This document shows, in pieces, positions 1 to 9,096 of a DNA stretch of 64,000 bases. Every line of letters begins with the position of its first letter. Position 1 is the stretch's first letter. The DNA is from Anaerosacchariphilus polymeriproducens. GTDB lineage: Bacteria; Bacillota; Clostridia; Lachnospirales; Lachnospiraceae. Location: NCBI RefSeq assembly GCF_003363435.1, contig NZ_QRCT01000012.1:298285-362284 (forward strand). The letters are read 5' to 3'. The position numbers and the translations under genes were made by a program. The notes under the pieces are model-generated. The model was not told where the DNA came from and ran no database searches. It worked only from the letters and a program-made list of their open reading frames with translations.

Positions 1-1634
1 AAGAGGACAAAACCGATGCTTTTAAAAAGGAGATGCAACAGAACCATACAATTATTCAATGGACGGATCGTCAGGATAACATGAGAATGACATTTATTGA
101 AGGTGATTTAAAGGGCGTGGAGCCGATGGGTAAGATTATGCCGGTTACGATTCTTTTCATTACTTGTATTCTTGTATCCGTAGTTTTTGGGAGGCTTTTG
201 AAGCAGGAATTCTCTCAGTTGGGTGTACTATACGCACTTGGTTATCGGAAGATGGAAATACGGATGCATTATCTTACATATTCCATATACATTTCCCTGT
301 TAGGCGGATTGCTTGGAACATTAGCTGGATGTGTAGCGGCAAAGCCCTTTATAACTTATGTAACTACCTTTTACAGTCTTCCTATTTTTGAAATACAGTT
401 TGATATTAAATACATTTTAATTGCTTTTTTATTACCAATGGCATTCTTGATTCCAACTACCATGATTGTTATAGGAAAGGCAATGAGATTATCACCACTT
501 CAACTTTTACGTGGGGAAGGAAGTAAAACCAAGATTGGTTTTCTGGAGAAAAAGTTAAAATTGCAGAGATTTCGCTTTATTACAAAATTTCAGATTCGAG
601 AGGTGGTTAGAAACACTCGAAGAACAATACTATTAGTAATAGGTGTTACCTTTGCTTCCTCATTGCTTTTGGTAGGCTTTTCTACTAAGGATTCTATGGA
701 TTACTTAGTAAATAACAGTTTTAATGATGTATATCATTATAATTACCAGTATGTTTTTAATTCCTTTCAAACTGAACAGGAAATGAATGGAGCAACTGCT
801 TCTTTTGCGCCATTTACTTCTGTTGATAATGAAAAATCCGAAAATAGTTTCTTGCTATATGGACTGTCCAAGGATTCATGGTTTATTAAACTCAAGGATC
901 CGCTGGGAAAAGAAATTGATTTGAATCAGGTAATTATAACAAAACCGTTAGCTGAGAAATATGATTTACAAGAGGGTGATACTTTTCATATAAAAAGTAA
1001 ACTAGATGCAAAAGATTTTTCTATTAAAATTGATAAGGTAGCCGAGAGTTATATGGGCGAAAGTGCATATATGCCACTTGAAATGTTTAATAAGTTGTGT
1101 GGCTATCCTGAGGGAAGTTATCTACAGATATATTCGAATCAGAAGCTTAATATAGAACCCGGAAAATTACTTTATGAGATTAATAAAGAGGATATAATCG
1201 ATGGGTATCAACAAATTATGAAACCTTTTCAATCATTAATAGGTGTGATAGGTGTAATTGCTTTTATAATCGGACTGATTATTATTTATGTCGTTACAAC
1301 ATTAATTATAGAAGAAAATAAGAGCAGCGTATCTTTACTCAAAATTTTGGGATATCGAAAGAAAGAACTTTTTTCAATGATACTAAATGCAAATACCAGC
1401 TTGGTAGTATTGGGTTATCTTTTATCCATACCTTTGGTTCTTTACTCATTAGATATATTTTTTAAGATAATGACAGAAGAAATGAGTATGAGTATTCCGG
1501 TCAAATTGCATTATATTTATTTGTTAATTGGTTTCGTATTTATTATAGTTACTTATGAAATGGCAAAATTTCTGAATCGAAAAAAGATACAGAGAATTTC
1601 TATGGCAGACAGTTTGAAAAATCGTATGGAATAA
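1..1634 (+). CDS. ABC transporter permease, FtsX type (5' end outside window)
   Basis: The reading frame is open from base 3, so the start lies before the window and the first Met at 33 is only internal. Two FtsX-like membrane blocks are visible. The first runs at about residues 37-150 and contains LGVLYALGYRK followed by membrane segments. The second is at about residues 405-515 and contains LLKILGYRKKEL plus three membrane segments. An extracytoplasmic stretch of about 200 residues separates them, as in MacB/YknZ-like exporters of lipids, peptides or antibiotics. The gene ends two bases before the convergent Crp relic. Neither the partner ATPase nor the substrate can be seen here. Confidence 0.85.
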   Translation, partial: EDKTDAFKKEMQQNHTIIQWTDRQDNMRMTFIEGDLKGVEPMGKIMPVTILFITCILVSVVFGRLLKQEFSQLGVLYALGYRKMEIRMHYLTYSIYISLLGGLLGTLAGCVAAKPFITYVTTFYSLPIFEIQFDIKYILIAFLLPMAFLIPTTMIVIGKAMRLSPLQLLRGEGSKTKIGFLEKKLKLQRFRFITKFQIREVVRNTRRTILLVIGVTFASSLLLVGFSTKDSMDYLVNNSFNDVYHYNYQYVFNSFQTEQEMNGATASFAPFTSVDNEKSENSFLLYGLSKDSWFIKLKDPLGKEIDLNQVIITKPLAEKYDLQEGDTFHIKSKLDAKDFSIKIDKVAESYMGESAYMPLEMFNKLCGYPEGSYLQIYSNQKLNIEPGKLLYEINKEDIIDGYQQIMKPFQSLIGVIGVIAFIIGLIIIYVVTTLIIEENKSSVSLLKILGYRKKELFSMILNANTSLVVLGYLLSIPLVLYSLDIFFKIMTEEMSMSIPVKLHYIYLLIGFVFIIVTYEMAKFLNRKKIQRISMADSLKNRME

Positions 1635-1636
1635 TT

Positions 1637-2164
1637 TTATAATGAAAGAATTTTCTCAAGCTTATCTAAGTCTTTCATTTCAATGGTTCGTTTTTGAAAG
1701 GATATGATTCCCTCTTGTTGCATATATCTTAATTCCCTGGAAAGAGATGTTCTTGAAACATTTATAAATTCTGCCCATTCTTTTTTTGAAAAAGGCAGAG
1801 TTATAATCTGAGAGCCATTCATCTTATATTCATGTAACAAGTATCCAGATATCTTTTCACGGATGGAATCAAGCGATAAGATTGCAATCTTACTTTTTGA
1901 GGTCAGGGTTGAATTTGAAATGTATTCTAAATAATTTAACAGAATTGCATTATCCAGTTCAAATAATTTGAGTAGATCTGTTTTGGTAAGCAGAAGAACT
2001 TCAGATGGGCGGTAAGCTACAAAAGTATCTAAATAATGTTTAAACATAGAAAAAATGGAGGATTCAGCCAGCATAGATCCTTCTTTTTTTCGTTCTATTA
2101 TAATAACTTTACCTGAATTCGGCTGACTTTTGTATCTGAAAAGATACCATATTTTGTGCTCTAT
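1637..2164 (-). pseudogene. 5'-truncated Crp/Fnr-family regulator
   Basis: From the Met at 2074 the frame gives 145 residues: the end of a cyclic-nucleotide-type beta-barrel, the dimer helix, and a winged-helix domain with an HTH around WAEFINVSRTSLSREL. Intact Crp/Fnr proteins are about 220-230 residues. Upstream of 2074 the same frame still reads barrel-like sequence (SGKVIIIERKKEGSMLAE) up to a stop at 2165-2167, but has no start codon and lacks about 80 N-terminal residues. I read this as a gene that lost its 5' end by deletion next to the chitinase promoter. The remaining HTH part could still be translated from 2074, but no good ribosome site is visible. Confidence 0.7.
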
Positions 2165-2221
2165 TCATTGAAAATGCCACATGTTATACTTGATTATATA
2201 AAAAGAAAGGGAGGAAAAGTG

Positions 2222-3760
2222 ATGAAAAAAAGTAATATTAGATCCATTATACTAGCACTATTTTTTAGTTTCTTATTTATTTTTACAAGTTCCTTTGGAC
2301 ATGTAGTTTTAGCGGCAAAGCCTGATCGTATAGCGCCGACAGCACCGTCTAATTTGAAGGCAGTAAATATTACAGATACATCTATTACACTGTCATGGAC
2401 TGCATCTACAGATAAAGTTGGAGTAGCAGCATATTATGTTTACTGCGATAATAAATTTTTTGCAACAACATCAGATACTACATATGTCGTAAGTGGTTTA
2501 ACACCTGAGACAAAATATCAATTCTATATTATGGCGAGAGATGCTAGATATAATATATCACCAGCTAGTAATGTAATATATGAAACGACTCATCCAGCAC
2601 CTATACCAGAGCCAGTACCAGAGCCAGAGCCCGCACCGGCACCAGAGCCCGCACCGGAACCAACACCAGAACCCGCACCGGAACCGGAACCGACACCTGA
2701 ATCACCTGCGAAAAAAGTAGTAGGATATTATGCCGCATGGGCAGCTTATTCAGGTTATCTGCCTACTCAGATTGATGCCGGAAAGCTTACACATATCAAT
2801 TACGCTTTTGCAAATATAGGTTCTGATTTAAAGTTAACGTTAGGCTACCCTGATATAGATGTAAATAATATAAAACTTTTAAATTCTCTCAAACAAACGA
2901 ATCCAAATTTGAAAACACTAATATCGGTCGGTGGATGGAGCTGGTCCGGCAAATTCTCTGATGCAGCTTTAACGGATGCGACCAGAACTGCATTTGCGGA
3001 TAGTTGTGTAGCTTTTATCAAACAGTATGGTTTTGATGGAGTTGATTTAGATTGGGAGTATCCGGTCAGTGGAGGTTTGTCGACCAATTCAAGACGTCCT
3101 GAAGATAAACAGAACTTTACTTTACTGCTGCAAAAAATAAGAGAAAAACTTGATGCACAAGGTACAATAGATAATAAACATTATCTGCTTACCATTGCAG
3201 GAGGAGCATCTTATTCTTATGTAAATAATGTAGAAATGTCAAAATTAGCTCAATATTTGGATTATGCTACTATTATGACTTACGATTTACATGGTACTTG
3301 GGATAAATATACAGACCTACATGCACCACTTTATTTAAATAATGATACCACACCTCAATATAAGACAAGTGTAGACAGTGCTGTGAATGCATGGCTGAAT
3401 GCTTCATTCCCGGTGGACAAGCTTGTACTTGGAATCCCATTTTATGGATACATATATTCATCCGTAACGAATTCAAATAATGGATTATACCAAACATTTG
3501 CAGGTGCCAACTCCATCAGTTATCAGTCTATTGTTGCTAATTACTTGAATAAACCAGGATACACCAGATATTTCCATTCGCAGTCTATGGTTCCTTGGTT
3601 ATTTGATGGCTCAGTATTTATTAGTTACGAAGATTCACAATCAATTAACGTGAAAACAAATTATATACATACAAAAAATTTAGGTGGAGCTATGGCGTGG
3701 GAATTAAGCCAAGATCCAAGCGGTACTCTTTTAAATTCAATATACAACGGAATGAAATAA
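2222..3760 (+). CDS. Secreted chitinase, FN3-linker-GH18
   Basis: A 512-residue exported glycoside hydrolase that cleaves chitin or related beta-1,4-GlcNAc polymers. The start at 2222 follows GGGAGG at about 2209-2214 and begins directly with a signal peptide (MKKSN, hydrophobic core, cleavage near VLAA). In order: signal peptide (1-32), one fibronectin type III domain (about 37-120), a Pro-Glu-Pro-Ala linker (about 121-160) and a GH18 barrel (about 163-510). The GH18 active site FDGVDLDWEY is intact, with the acid at Glu279; SVGGWSW and MTYDLHG are further family motifs. It is monocistronic and closed by the terminator at 3779-3814. The repetitive linker DNA is more GC-rich than its surroundings because of its codons. 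Confidence 0.93.
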   Translation: MKKSNIRSIILALFFSFLFIFTSSFGHVVLAAKPDRIAPTAPSNLKAVNITDTSITLSWTASTDKVGVAAYYVYCDNKFFATTSDTTYVVSGLTPETKYQFYIMARDARYNISPASNVIYETTHPAPIPEPVPEPEPAPAPEPAPEPTPEPAPEPEPTPESPAKKVVGYYAAWAAYSGYLPTQIDAGKLTHINYAFANIGSDLKLTLGYPDIDVNNIKLLNSLKQTNPNLKTLISVGGWSWSGKFSDAALTDATRTAFADSCVAFIKQYGFDGVDLDWEYPVSGGLSTNSRRPEDKQNFTLLLQKIREKLDAQGTIDNKHYLLTIAGGASYSYVNNVEMSKLAQYLDYATIMTYDLHGTWDKYTDLHAPLYLNNDTTPQYKTSVDSAVNAWLNASFPVDKLVLGIPFYGYIYSSVTNSNNGLYQTFAGANSISYQSIVANYLNKPGYTRYFHSQSMVPWLFDGSVFISYEDSQSINVKTNYIHTKNLGGAMAWELSQDPSGTLLNSIYNGMK

Positions 3761-3778
3761 CCTAAAAGTAATTATAAG

Positions 3779-3814
3779 GCTGAAGCCAGGAGGGAATCCA
3801 GGCTTCAGCTTTTT
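3779..3814 (+). terminator. Intrinsic terminator after chitinase
   Basis: GCTGAAGCC at 3779-3787 pairs with GGCTTCAGC at 3801-3809, with inner GGA/TCC pairing, followed by a T run. A very similar hairpin (GGCTGAAGC...GCTTCAGCC) closes the PTS operon at 15871-15915. Confidence 0.85.
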
Positions 3815-4430
3815 ATATTGTGGTTTTAAAACTCCAATTACCAACACGGTAATTATAGTTTTCAAGAAACATTTCATTAAATTCAGAAAACCCATTTTTG
3901 GTATAAAATATTCGGTTTTTCTGTGTATTTGTTATTAGAGTAAATAATCCGCCACCGTTCGATTGTATATAAGGAAAGATACAGTCCTTCAGCATATGAC
4001 TGCCAATATTCTGCCCTTGATAATTACCATCAACAACTAAAGTTTCAAGATACCACATCTTATTGCTTAAAAGATGGCAAGCCTGCTTAGATTTCTGCGT
4101 TATTTGAAGAAGGTTTTTCATACAAGTAATTCCCCCTTGAATAACTAAGCTCAACCCTCCAGCGATTATATAATCCATTAGATTAATTTCTTTGTCACGG
4201 TGTTTCAATAGTGCTGCTGTAATAATATTTCCATCTTTAATCCCAACGAAACAGCAATGTTTTTTATAAAATAACTTAGTATTTAAATAATGAAGTTGAT
4301 ACATTAATTTTTCATCAATTTTGTCAGGCGGCATTAACAAACGGAATAGTGGATAACTTTTAAAAGAATCTGTAATTAACCTCGCTACATTTTTTAGTTC
4401 ACTAAATTTTGCTTCTCTAAATTCAATCAT
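3813..4430 (-). CDS. GNAT-family N-acetyltransferase
   Basis: About 205 residues with a GNAT fold. The acetyl-CoA motif A is visible as LVVDGNYQGQNIGSHML (about residues 130-146), followed by FYTKNGF near the C terminus. The start at 4430 is chosen because AGGAG lies 8-12 bases upstream; the frame extends to 4514 but has no ribosome site there. The acceptor substrate is unknown. The gene diverges from the TetR gene across 155 bp, which suggests control by that regulator. Confidence 0.8.
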   Translation of the reverse strand: MIEFREAKFSELKNVARLITDSFKSYPLFRLLMPPDKIDEKLMYQLHYLNTKLFYKKHCCFVGIKDGNIITAALLKHRDKEINLMDYIIAGGLSLVIQGGITCMKNLLQITQKSKQACHLLSNKMWYLETLVVDGNYQGQNIGSHMLKDCIFPYIQSNGGGLFTLITNTQKNRIFYTKNGFSEFNEMFLENYNYRVGNWSFKTTI

Positions 4431-4585
4431 AATAAATTCTCCTATCTTAAAGATAATAAACAGGTGTTGATTAATGTTTAAATGTATATTACAATAGAGT
4501 TGTTCCTTATTCAATAGTTAATAATAATAAGGTTGTTCGTTAATGTACAAGTAGAATAAAATTGTTTAGTAGATTGGAGAGTTTT
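4431..4585. promoter_or_regulatory. Divergent GNAT/TetR intergenic region with direct repeats
   Basis: Two related sequences are present: GGTGTTGATTAATGTTTA near 4463-4480 and GGTTGTTCGTTAATGTACA near 4533-4551. They share GTTG and TTAATGT elements and are plausible operators for the adjacent TetR-family protein. This is inference from position and repetition only. Confidence 0.35.
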
Positions 4586-5131
4586 ATGGAAGATAGAAGA
4601 AAAATAAGAACAAAAAGAGTAATAAAAGAAACATTTCTAGACTTGTTAAAAGAAAAAGAAATCAACAAAATCAGCGTTGCAGAGCTAGCTGATAGAGCAG
4701 ATATAGGCAGGGGAACATTTTATCTTCATTATAAAGATATTTATGACCTCTACGAGCAGTTTGAAAATGAAATTTTCGATCAATTAGAAGTTTTTTATGA
4801 TAATAAGATACTAAACTCATCTTTTTCGAATGTTGAAAAGTTTGTAGAATTGATCATAGAGTATATATTTGCTAATAAAGAAATATTCCAGATTTTGATT
4901 GGAAGTAACAAAGGTATACAGAATACGAATAAATTTAAAGAGTTTTTCAAGAAAAAAGAATGGGAACTTTCAAAATCAATAAATGGTGAAGTCTCAGAAT
5001 ATCAAAAAGTAGAGTCTGCTTTTACCGTTGCGGGTGTGGTCAGCGTATTGGAGGAATGGGTGATAGAAGGTATGATTATATCACCAGATGAGCTGGAAAA
5101 ATATTTAAAAAAAATATTGCTTAAGTTTTAA
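4586..5131 (+). CDS. TetR/AcrR-family transcriptional regulator
   Basis: About 181 residues. The N-terminal HTH (about 10-55) reads ISVAELADRADIGRGTFYLHYKDIYDLYE, a classic TetR motif. The C-terminal half (about 75-180) resembles the DhaS-like C-terminal domain found in Firmicutes TetR proteins. The start at 4586 follows TTGGAGAG; an in-frame Met at 4562 lacks a ribosome site. Probable target: its own promoter and the divergent acetyltransferase. The ligand is unknown. Confidence 0.85.
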   Translation: MEDRRKIRTKRVIKETFLDLLKEKEINKISVAELADRADIGRGTFYLHYKDIYDLYEQFENEIFDQLEVFYDNKILNSSFSNVEKFVELIIEYIFANKEIFQILIGSNKGIQNTNKFKEFFKKKEWELSKSINGEVSEYQKVESAFTVAGVVSVLEEWVIEGMIISPDELEKYLKKILLKF

Positions 5132-5149
5132 ACATGAAGTAATTATTTA

Positions 5150-5205
5150 TTGCACGATAAGAGTGCAAATCATTATTTGTAGAAAGAATTTTTCAATTCT
5201 ATAAT
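5150..5205 (+). promoter_or_regulatory. Promoter and operator of the ptsH-ptsI-licR unit
   Basis: TTGCAC (5150-5155) and GTGCAAATCATTATTTG (5163-5179) form an operator-like block whose right edge overlaps a -35 TTGTAG (5177-5182). A perfect -10 TATAAT (5200-5205) follows after 17 bp. The same arrangement recurs before the EIIB gene at 9957-10011, with the block at the same offset from the -35, which suggests a shared activator; the neighbouring PRD regulator is the obvious candidate. Confidence 0.6.
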
Positions 5206-5260
5206 TAGTATATAATTAATAAAAATGTACTTATTAAAATAGTACGGAATGGAGTAGAAT

Positions 5261-5518
5261 ATGAAAAAGTTTGAATATGTAATTAAAGAACCTGTAGGAA
5301 TTCATGCAAGACCGGCTAGTTTGTTAGTGAAAGAAGCATCTAAATTTAAAAGCAATATTATTATCTTCCGAGATGAAGAAAATGCAAATGTTAAAAGATT
5401 AATGTCTTTAATGGCATTAGGTATAAAATGCTCAGAAACAGTGAAGTTTGAAGTTGAAGGTGAAGATGAAGAGATTGCAGCAGAACAAATGGAAAAGTTC
5501 TGTCAATTAAACCTGTAA
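5261..5518 (+). CDS. ptsH: HPr-family phosphocarrier lacking the Ser46 site
   Basis: An 85-residue phosphocarrier. His15 lies in GIHARPA with Arg17 next to it, so it can accept phosphate from Enzyme I. The segment that normally carries the regulatory serine (KS-I-MGVMSLG in Gram-positive HPr) reads KRLMSLMALG here, so position 46 is Arg. It therefore cannot be phosphorylated by HPr kinase at that position and should not act as a CcpA co-regulator. It is the first gene of a unit with ptsI (12-base gap) and a PRD activator, which suggests a dedicated relay for the neighbouring EII complex. It could be the cell's only HPr or a second paralogue. Confidence 0.92.
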   Translation: MKKFEYVIKEPVGIHARPASLLVKEASKFKSNIIIFRDEENANVKRLMSLMALGIKCSETVKFEVEGEDEEIAAEQMEKFCQLNL

Positions 5519-5529
5519 GGGATAATGAT

Positions 5530-7146
5530 ATGGAAAAGTACGAAGGAAAGGCTGTCTTTGGTGGGATAGCAATAGGAAAGATTAAAGTTTTTCAAAAAGA
5601 AGAAATTGTAGTAAAAAGAAAGCATATTGAAGATGTTGAATTTGAAAAACAGCGTTTTGAAGATGCAAAAAGTGAAGCAATGAAACAATTATCCGAGTTA
5701 TATTTAAAAGCAGTGAAAGATGTTGGAAAAGCTGGAGCGGATATATTTGAAGTACACCAAATGATGTTAGATGATTTAGATTATCTTGAGTATATTTATC
5801 AATTAATAGAGAATCAAAACGTAAATGTCGAATATGCTGTGGCAATGGCAGGGGATAATTTTTCTTCCATTTTTTCAATGATGGACGATGAGTATATGAA
5901 GGCTAGAGCAGTAGATGTGAAAGATATTTCTGAACGGTTAATACATATTTTATCAAATGGTAAGGGAATGTCAAAACTTGAAGAGCCTTCTATAATATTA
6001 GCAGAAGATTTAACGCCTAGTGAAACCGTACAGATGGATAAAGAAAAGATACTCGCTTTTGTTACCGTAAAAGGATCAGCAAATTCCCATACGGCTATTT
6101 TGGCTAGAATGATGAATATACCTGCTCTGATTGGGATTAATATAAAAATAGATGATTTATTGTCTGGTAAGAAAGCGATAGTAAATGGAAATACTGGTAC
6201 TTTTTATATAGAACCTGATGATGAAACTTTATCAGAAAATATGAAGCAGCAGGAAATAGAAGCAGAAAAGAAGAGATTATTAGAGACTTTAAAAGGAAAA
6301 GAGAGTATAACAAAGGCTGGTAGAAAAGTTAAGTTATATGCGAACATTGGAAGCATATCAGATTTAGGTAGTGTTCTGAAGAATGATGCAGAGGGTATTG
6401 GTCTGTTCCGGAGTGAATTTTTATATTTAGGAAGAAATTCATTACCTACGGAAGAAGAACAGTTTGAGGTTTATAAACGAGTTGTGGAGACGATGGCAGG
6501 GAAAAAGGTTATTATTCGGACCATGGATATTGGTGCAGACAAGCAGGCTGATTATTTAAATTTAGAGGAAGAAGAGAATCCGGCATTGGGTTATCGGGCT
6601 ATCAGAATATGTCTAGATCGACCCTCTCTTTTTAAAGTACAGCTTAGGGCTATATTACGAGCAAGTGTTTATGGTAATATAGGCATTATGTATCCTATGG
6701 TGATTTCTGAAGAAGAAGTTGACCAAATTATTGAGATAGTTGAAGAAGTAAAAAAAGAGTTACTTGATGCCGATATTCATATCGGTGAAGTTGAACAGGG
6801 AATTATGATTGAGACTCCGGCAGCAGTCATGATCAGTGACAAGCTTGCAAAAAAGATGGATTTTTTCAGCATAGGAACAAATGATTTGACGCAATATACT
6901 TTGGCAATCGATCGTCAGAATCCTAAACTAGATAAGATATATAAACCACATCACGATGCAATATTAAGAATGATACAAATGGTAGTGGATAATGCTCATA
7001 GGGAAGGGTGCTGGGTCGGAATTTGTGGAGAGCTGGGTGCCGATACTTCTTTAACAGAAAAATTTGTGGAGATGGGAGTAGATGAGCTTTCAGTAGCGCC
7101 AGCCTTAGTTCTTACTGTTAGAGATGTAATAAGAAATCTAATTTAG
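5530..7146 (+). CDS. ptsI: Phosphoenolpyruvate-protein phosphotransferase (PTS Enzyme I)
   Basis: A 538-residue cytoplasmic enzyme that takes phosphate from PEP and passes it to HPr. An N-terminal HPr-binding/swivel region (1-240) carries the phosphohistidine His187 in GSANSHTAILARMM. The C-terminal PEP-binding barrel (about 255-535) shows GIGLFRSEFLY, RTMDIGADK, FFSIGTNDLTQYTLAIDR and the catalytic Cys in GICGELGAD. Its length is slightly shorter than the usual 570. It is co-transcribed with the Arg46 HPr. Confidence 0.95.
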   Translation: MEKYEGKAVFGGIAIGKIKVFQKEEIVVKRKHIEDVEFEKQRFEDAKSEAMKQLSELYLKAVKDVGKAGADIFEVHQMMLDDLDYLEYIYQLIENQNVNVEYAVAMAGDNFSSIFSMMDDEYMKARAVDVKDISERLIHILSNGKGMSKLEEPSIILAEDLTPSETVQMDKEKILAFVTVKGSANSHTAILARMMNIPALIGINIKIDDLLSGKKAIVNGNTGTFYIEPDDETLSENMKQQEIEAEKKRLLETLKGKESITKAGRKVKLYANIGSISDLGSVLKNDAEGIGLFRSEFLYLGRNSLPTEEEQFEVYKRVVETMAGKKVIIRTMDIGADKQADYLNLEEEENPALGYRAIRICLDRPSLFKVQLRAILRASVYGNIGIMYPMVISEEEVDQIIEIVEEVKKELLDADIHIGEVEQGIMIETPAAVMISDKLAKKMDFFSIGTNDLTQYTLAIDRQNPKLDKIYKPHHDAILRMIQMVVDNAHREGCWVGICGELGADTSLTEKFVEMGVDELSVAPALVLTVRDVIRNLI

Positions 7147-7175
7147 AAAATAGCTAAACAGAAGCGGAGGCTATT

Positions 7176-9086
7176 ATGATGCAATTTAAGCAAGTAGAAT
7201 TAATTAATTATATGTTAAATAATAAAGCTAAGGTTCTGACATCACAACAATTAGCGGATGCATTGCATGTGTCGATTCGTTCAGTAAAAACTTATATTTC
7301 ACAAATTAATGATAGTGGGAAAGGCAAAGTAATCATTTCAAACAAAAATGGTTATATGCTTAATATCCCAATAGCAAAAAGTCTGTTAGAACAGGAAAAC
7401 AAATTGGTTCCACAAACATATGAAGACAGATCGAATTATATAATTAAATTGTTCTTCCTTAATCATACAAATTGTCTGGATCTATTCGATTTGGCTGATG
7501 ATATGTTTGTTAGTGATTCAACGTTAAAAATGGATATTAAGAAAATGAATAAAAGATTTAAAAGTTTTAATATCCAGTTTACGATTGAGAAAAATAATAT
7601 TAAACTAACGGGACCGGAAAAAAATATCAGAAAGCTTTTCAGCTATATTTTATATGAGGAAGTTGATAACCATTATATGGACCTACAAGTATTGAAGAAG
7701 AATTTTGTTAATGTAGATGTTGACTCAATACTGCCGATTATTAGAAAAGCGTTTATAAAGAATAATTTTTATATTAATGATTTAGCATTGAGAAATTTAT
7801 TAATACATTTAATCATAATTATTGAGCGTATCATTGAAGGAAAAACAGTTTCCAACGTCGTATTGCCGTCTTTCGATAATGAAGCTGAGAATTTATGTGT
7901 TTCAGAAATATGTGAAAATTTGGAGCAGCAGTTTAATATTCGAATCAGTTCGGAAGAAAAAAATGAAATTTATATGCTCTTTAAATCTAGTACAAACTTA
8001 GTCATTAATAATAGTATGCAGGATCTGACATTATTGGTTGGAGAGGAAATCGTTCATCAGACAAAGGAATTAGTGTATTTGATTAAAAGGCAGTACTCCG
8101 TAGATTTGGATTCGGAAAATTTTATAATACCTTTTGCTTTGCATTTAAAGAATTTATTATTGAGGGCTAAGAATTCTACTTATATAAAAAATCCAATGCT
8201 TGAAATGATTAAGTCACAGCATTTAATTTTATTTGATATAGCACTTTTTGTTTCACTTCAATTATCAAAGAGATATCAAATCATTATGGGTGAAGATGAA
8301 GTGGCTTTTATTGCGTTGCATATTGGTGGAGAAATTGAGAGGCAGAAAAACAATAATTCAAAAGTAAGTGTAGTACTTTTATGTCCCAGCTACATGAAAA
8401 TAGAATCACGCCTTTATAATGAACTTCTTTTAAATTTTAATAATGATATTAATATAGTTGCATCAGTTAAGGATACCTTACAATTAGAAGATATGAATTT
8501 TGATTTACTGGTATCTACAATAAAGGTCAAGCCAAAAGTACATTGTGAAATAGCAGTGATTTCTCCATTTATGACGCAGGGTGATAAGTTTGAAATACAG
8601 GCTAAAATTGAAAGTACACAAAATAATAAAAAGAAGAAGGTATTAAAGAAATATTTTCATGATTATTTTGAAGAAGATTTATTTTTTGTTTGCAACAAAT
8701 CCTATGATATGTTGCAGGCAATTGATCTGCTTACAGATAATTTATTAAATATGGAATATGTTAGAAATGATTATAAAGAAAACGTACTTACAAGAGAAAG
8801 AGCAGCAAGTACAGCGTTTGGCAAGATTGCAATTCCACATTCGGTTGAAATGAATGCTTATAAAACGTGTATATCTGTGATGATCAGTAGAAGTGGGATA
8901 AAATGGGACAAGCAAAGAGTAAACGTAATTTTAATGATTGCTATTAATAAACAAGACAATAATGCTTTTCGGGATTTATATGAATCATTAGCCGTAATTT
9001 TCTCAGAAGAAAATAATATTGAGTTAATTAAAGAATGTGATTCGTTTGAATTGTTCGAGAGTACTTTAAAATCAATTATCAGTTAG
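7176..9086 (+). CDS. licR: PRD-containing transcriptional activator, LicR/ManR type
   Basis: A 636-residue DNA-binding activator. In order: an N-terminal HTH (LTSQQLADALHVSIRSVKTYI, about 20-42), a second HTH-like region (about 85-160), two PTS regulation domains (about 165-395, with conserved His in HLIIIIERI and ALHIGGEIE), an EIIB-like domain whose Cys position is kept in VVLLCPSYMK (about 410), and a C-terminal fructose-type EIIA domain with His555 in IAIPHS. Such proteins are switched by HPr- and EII-dependent phosphorylation and activate beta-glucoside PTS operons. The gene follows ptsI by 29 bases, and its likely targets are the two promoters at 5150-5205 and 9957-10011. Confidence 0.88.
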   Translation: MMQFKQVELINYMLNNKAKVLTSQQLADALHVSIRSVKTYISQINDSGKGKVIISNKNGYMLNIPIAKSLLEQENKLVPQTYEDRSNYIIKLFFLNHTNCLDLFDLADDMFVSDSTLKMDIKKMNKRFKSFNIQFTIEKNNIKLTGPEKNIRKLFSYILYEEVDNHYMDLQVLKKNFVNVDVDSILPIIRKAFIKNNFYINDLALRNLLIHLIIIIERIIEGKTVSNVVLPSFDNEAENLCVSEICENLEQQFNIRISSEEKNEIYMLFKSSTNLVINNSMQDLTLLVGEEIVHQTKELVYLIKRQYSVDLDSENFIIPFALHLKNLLLRAKNSTYIKNPMLEMIKSQHLILFDIALFVSLQLSKRYQIIMGEDEVAFIALHIGGEIERQKNNNSKVSVVLLCPSYMKIESRLYNELLLNFNNDINIVASVKDTLQLEDMNFDLLVSTIKVKPKVHCEIAVISPFMTQGDKFEIQAKIESTQNNKKKKVLKKYFHDYFEEDLFFVCNKSYDMLQAIDLLTDNLLNMEYVRNDYKENVLTRERAASTAFGKIAIPHSVEMNAYKTCISVMISRSGIKWDKQRVNVILMIAINKQDNNAFRDLYESLAVIFSEENNIELIKECDSFELFESTLKSIIS

Positions 9087-9096
9087 TAGGTGTAAA

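Noticed and set aside
2600..2700. Tandem repeat in the chitinase gene
   Set aside because: It is the coding sequence of an ordinary Pro-Glu-Pro-Ala linker.
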